Part shown: positions 6,780-9,987 of the stretch, in pieces
Layout: each line of letters starts with the position of its first letter
Numbering within the stretch: the first letter of the stretch is position 1
DNA from: DASSKA01 sp035690905
GTDB taxonomy: Bacteria; Actinomycetota; Actinomycetes; Propionibacteriales; Nocardioidaceae
Length of the DNA stretch: 9,987 nucleotides
NCBI GenBank assembly: GCA_035690905.1
Contig: DASSKA010000085.1
Location: 1-9,987 of the forward strand
Direction of reading: 5' to 3'
Notes under the pieces: model-generated
The model's database searches: none
Seen by the model: the letters and a program-made list of their open reading frames with translations, nothing else
What the model was told of the DNA's origin: nothing
Translations under genes and position numbers: made by a program

Positions 6780-6785
6780 GGCGGC

Positions 6786-7469
6786 ATGACGGTGGGTTTC
6801 CAGGCATCGCTGTTCGACGTCGGCCCGTCCGACCTTGGTTCGACGGACGGGGCGGTCGGCGCAGGTAGCACGCCCGTTCTCGGTGAGCTCGGCGCGACGG
6901 TGCAGCGACATGTGCTCGGCGCGGGGGCCTGGGTCGACGTACGCCCCGGCTGGATCACCGGCTCCGACGAGGTGTTCGCCAAGCTGGTGAAGACGGTCCC
7001 GTGGCAGGCCGAGCGGCGACAGATGTACGAGCGGGTCGTCGACGTGCCCCGCCTGCTGAGGTTCTACGGGGAGGGCGAGCCGCTGCCCGACCCGCTGCTC
7101 GACGCGGCGCGGGACGCGCTGAACGCGCACTACCACGAGGAGCTCGGCGAGCACTTCGTGACCGCGGGGATGTGCTACTACCGCGACGGGCGGGACAGTG
7201 TGGCCTGGCACGGCGACACCATCGGGCGCAGCCGCACCGAGGACACCATGGTGGCGATCGTCTCGCTCGGCGAGGCGCGCCGGCTGTCGCTGCGGCCGCG
7301 CTCGGGTGGTGCCTCGCAGCGTCATTCATTGGGGTTCCCGCTCGGGCACGGCGACCTGATCGTGATGGGCGGGGCGTGCCAGCGGACCTGGGAGCACGCG
7401 ATCCTCAAGACGGCCCGGCCGGTGGGGCCGCGGATCAGCGTTCAGTTCCGGCCGCGCGGGGTGCGCTGA
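6786..7469 (+). CDS. alkB: AlkB-family 2-oxoglutarate/Fe(II)-dependent DNA repair dioxygenase
   Basis: A 227-residue dioxygenase that should remove alkyl lesions from DNA or RNA bases by oxidative demethylation. The Fe(II) ligands are visible: His142 and Asp144 in WHGDT and His204 in TWEHAILKT. Arg216 and Arg222 in RISVQFR occupy the 2-oxoglutarate-binding RxxxxxR positions known from E. coli AlkB. The nucleotide-recognition part lies around residues 70-95 (VPWQAERRQMYERVVDVPRL), and CYYRDGRDSVAWH gives the central beta strands. The N-terminus (MTVGFQASLFD) carries QASLF at 6-10, which resembles the bacterial sliding-clamp-binding pentapeptide. The ATG at 6786 is preferred because a -10 box sits six bases before it and the next residues match the usual start of actinobacterial AlkB proteins. 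A LexA-like box covers its promoter. The gene converges on groL and has no obvious operon partner. Confidence 0.93.
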   Translation: MTVGFQASLFDVGPSDLGSTDGAVGAGSTPVLGELGATVQRHVLGAGAWVDVRPGWITGSDEVFAKLVKTVPWQAERRQMYERVVDVPRLLRFYGEGEPLPDPLLDAARDALNAHYHEELGEHFVTAGMCYYRDGRDSVAWHGDTIGRSRTEDTMVAIVSLGEARRLSLRPRSGGASQRHSLGFPLGHGDLIVMGGACQRTWEHAILKTARPVGPRISVQFRPRGVR

Positions 7470-7502
7470 CCTTTGCGCAGGGGGAGACTCCGCGGCACGC
7501 CG

Positions 7503-7567
7503 ACCCGGATAATGTCCAAACGGTCGATCCGAGGCACACCCAGCAGCCGTTTGGACATTATCCGGGT
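7503..7567. repeat. Perfect 21-bp inverted repeat with 23-base spacer, nature unknown
   Basis: The left arm at 7503-7523 (beginning ACCCGGATAATGTCC) and the right arm at 7547-7567 (ending GGACATTATCCGGGT) are exact reverse complements over 21 bases. The 23-base spacer has no further obvious pairing. The arms contain an ATAATGTCCAAA core that is far richer in A and T than the surrounding DNA. The element lies 33 bases after the alkB stop. It could be the alkB terminator, a protein-binding site, or a remnant of a small mobile element (two facing terminal repeats); no adjoining target duplication was found. No T-tract follows the right arm. Confidence 0.9.
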
Positions 7568-7585
7568 TTCCCGCCGCCGGTCGGG

Positions 7586-7645
7586 TCAGCAGGAGCTCGC
7601 CCCCTGAGCGGTCGCGGCTCAGCAGGAGCTGGCCGCCTGGAGCGG
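7586..7645. repeat. Imperfect tandem direct repeat, two copies of about 27 bp
   Basis: Copies at 7586-7611 and 7619-7645 share TCAGCAGGAGCT exactly and agree at 24 of 27 aligned positions (two substitutions and one gap), with a 33-base period. They lie between the alkB-side inverted repeat and the groL terminator in non-coding sequence. CTGAGC at 7604-7609 and GCTCAG at 7617-7622 also form a small inverted repeat across the junction. Function unknown; a local duplication is the simplest reading. Confidence 0.7.
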
Positions 7646-7646
7646 G

Positions 7647-7680
7647 CAGAAGGGCCCCGGCCGAAGCCGGGGCCCTTCTG
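7647..7680 (-). terminator. Strong hairpin terminator for groL
   Basis: A perfect 15-bp stem (CAGAAGGGCCCCGGC against GCCGGGGCCCTTCTG) closes a four-base loop. Read on the groL strand the loop is TTCG, closed by C and G, the exceptionally stable UUCG tetraloop. It begins 46 bases after the groL stop codon. There is no run of Ts, as is usual for high-GC actinobacteria. The stem is symmetrical, so it could also stop transcripts coming from alkB. Confidence 0.85.
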
Positions 7681-7690
7681 GTGCTGCGAA

Positions 7691-7714
7691 CGCGCGGGCT
7701 GCGTCAGCCGCGCG
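7691..7714 (-). terminator. First hairpin after groL, possible accessory terminator
   Basis: Five pairs (GGCTG with CAGCC around a three-base loop) stack on five more (CGCGC with GCGCG), with one bulged G at 7696. The structure starts 12 bases after the groL stop and precedes the stronger hairpin. It may assist termination or protect the 3' end of the message. Confidence 0.45.
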
Positions 7715-7726
7715 CAGCGGACGGAC

Positions 7727-9352
<1,626 letters not shown>

Positions 9353-9447
9353 AACTCCTGCGATTCCTCACGCATCGAGTCGGATGACCCCTCCGGTGCC
9401 CGCGACGGACGGCCCCGCGCACGTCGGACCCTTCCCGGCGCCGCCAG

Positions 9448-9467
9448 GGACCTCACCTCGGAGGTCC
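9448..9467 (-). other. Hairpin in the groL 5' leader
   Basis: GGACCTC at 9448-9454 and GAGGTCC at 9461-9467 form a perfect seven-base stem with a six-base loop in the untranslated leader, about 95 bases before the groL start. It could affect message stability; no function is known. Confidence 0.45.
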
Positions 9468-9471
9468 TGAT

Positions 9472-9498
9472 CTGTCACTCTCAAGGCGAGAGTGCCAG
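9472..9498. promoter_or_regulatory. Second, degenerate CIRCE element in the groL leader
   Basis: CTGTCACTC, nine bases, GAGTGCCAG: the inner CACTC/GAGTG arms are exact and the spacer has the canonical length of nine, with 13 of 18 positions matching the CIRCE consensus TTAGCACTC-N9-GAGTGCTAA. It begins 36 bases from the start of the better element and lies at or just downstream of the predicted groL transcription start, where HrcA binding could block elongation. Confidence 0.6.
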
Positions 9499-9504
9499 CA
9501 GTAA

Positions 9505-9533
9505 TTGTTAGCACTCGCACCCGGAGAGTGCAA
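9505..9533 (-). promoter_or_regulatory. groL promoter
   Basis: On the minus strand TTGCAC (9528-9533) serves as -35 and TAACAA (9505-9510) as -10, with a 17-base spacer. Transcription would start near 9498, giving a leader of about 145 bases. The promoter is almost exactly overlaid by the CIRCE at 9508-9534, the standard arrangement for HrcA repression. Confidence 0.7.
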
Positions 9534-9534
9534 A
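9508..9534. promoter_or_regulatory. CIRCE operator (HrcA binding site)
   Basis: TTAGCACTC, nine bases, GAGTGCAAA: 17 of 18 arm positions match the consensus TTAGCACTC-N9-GAGTGCTAA. CIRCE elements bind the heat-shock repressor HrcA, whose activity depends on GroEL. The site spans the groL promoter and reaches to the expected -35 region of the divergent acetyltransferase gene. Confidence 0.95.
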
Positions 9535-9546
9535 CAACTCGCGGGC

Positions 9547-9552
9547 TAGTCT
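9547..9552 (+). promoter_or_regulatory. Candidate -10 box for a leaderless acetyltransferase transcript
   Basis: TAGTCT (TAnnnT) is followed by six bases and then the GTG start, the same spacing as at alkB and moxR, and no Shine-Dalgarno sequence is visible. The -35 position (9524-9529, GAGAGT) is poor and lies within the CIRCE. Confidence 0.45.
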
Positions 9553-9558
9553 CAGCCC

Positions 9559-9987
9559 GTGACGGACGACCTGATCCTGCGCCCCATCGAGCCCGAGGAC
9601 GTCGAGGCCGTGCAAGGGGTGATCGAGTCCGACGCGGGCTACGTCGAGCGGGTCACCGGGCTGCCGCCGGGCCCCGCCGACGCCCAGAGCCTGCTGCTGA
9701 TGCAGCCACCGGACCTGGCCGAGGACCGCAAGCTCGTGTACGGGGTGTGGGCGGCCGGTGAGCTGGTCGGACTGCTCGACGTCCTGCGCGGCTGGCCGGC
9801 CCCCGACGTGGCGCACGTCGGCCTGCTGCAGGTGCGTGGTGACCGGCAGGGCGAAGGCCTCGGCCGTCGGGCCCACTCGCTGCTCCTCGACGTGGTCGCC
9901 GGCTGGCCGGAGGTCCGCACGCTGCGCCTGGCGATCGTCTCCACCAACGCGTCCGTCGCCGAGCCGTTCTGGCGCTCGCTCGGCTAC
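9559..9987 (+). CDS. GNAT-family N-acetyltransferase (3' end beyond right edge)
   Basis: The frame opens at the GTG at 9559 (VTDDLILRPIEPEDVEAVQG) and stays open for 143 codons to the edge. It shows the GNAT fold: an opening beta strand and helix, YGVWAAGELVGLLDVLRGWP near residues 62-81, the acetyl-CoA-binding segment LLQVRGDRQGEGLGRRAHSL near 89-108 with its GxGxGR-type loop, and the closing TNASVAEPFWRSLGY near 129-143, which marks the last conserved block. Only a short C-terminus should be missing. GNAT enzymes transfer acetyl groups to amines; the substrate cannot be inferred. It diverges from groL with 206 bases between the start codons and may share HrcA control. The start choice rests on the LILRP strand that usually opens this family. 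Confidence 0.88.
   Translation, partial: MTDDLILRPIEPEDVEAVQGVIESDAGYVERVTGLPPGPADAQSLLLMQPPDLAEDRKLVYGVWAAGELVGLLDVLRGWPAPDVAHVGLLQVRGDRQGEGLGRRAHSLLLDVVAGWPEVRTLRLAIVSTNASVAEPFWRSLGY

Noticed and set aside
9542..9559. Six-base inverted repeat CGGGCT/AGCCCG over the -10 and start of the GNAT gene
   Set aside because: Short arms of G and C only, expected by chance in GC-rich DNA; no supporting context for an operator.

Overview
The window comes from a high-GC Gram-positive bacterium, almost certainly an actinobacterium. Codons are strongly G/C-ending, GTG starts are common, several -10 boxes of the form TAnnnT lie 6 bases before a start codon, and the stand-alone GroEL ends in a Gly/Met-rich tail under a CIRCE operator. 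The genus cannot be fixed from this sequence.

Left block (1-2924, minus strand). Transcription runs right to left: a GntR/HutC-type regulator, a MobA/MocA-like nucleotidyltransferase that overlaps it by 4 bases (GTGA), then after a 46-base gap a MoxR-family AAA+ ATPase, and a CoxE-like VWA protein that overlaps it by 4 bases (ATGA) and runs off the left edge. MoxR plus CoxE plus a MocA-like cytidylyltransferase is a familiar accessory set for molybdenum hydroxylases (CO dehydrogenase or xanthine dehydrogenase type). The structural subunits are not in the window.

Middle block (2925-6667, minus strand). An ABC ATPase and a large FtsX/MacB-type permease overlap by one base (TGATG) and form an exporter or envelope-remodelling pair. 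A small VOC/glyoxalase-fold gene lies upstream in the same orientation.

Right block (6668-9987). An AlkB-family 2-oxoglutarate dioxygenase is divergent from the VOC gene. Its apparent leaderless promoter carries a near-perfect actinobacterial LexA/SOS box over the -35 region. Its N-terminus has a QASLF peptide resembling a sliding-clamp-binding motif. Between alkB and the convergent groL lie a perfect 21-bp inverted repeat of unusually low GC, an imperfect tandem repeat and two hairpins acting as the groL terminator region. groL stands alone without groES. It is preceded by one near-consensus CIRCE covering its promoter and a second, degenerate CIRCE 36 bp further into the leader. A GNAT acetyltransferase diverges from groL from a promoter abutting the first CIRCE and is cut by the right edge.

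Most of the window is conserved housekeeping and accessory metabolism. The least ordinary parts are regulatory: the SOS box at alkB, the doubled CIRCE shared by divergent genes, and the 65-bp inverted-repeat element at 7503-7567.
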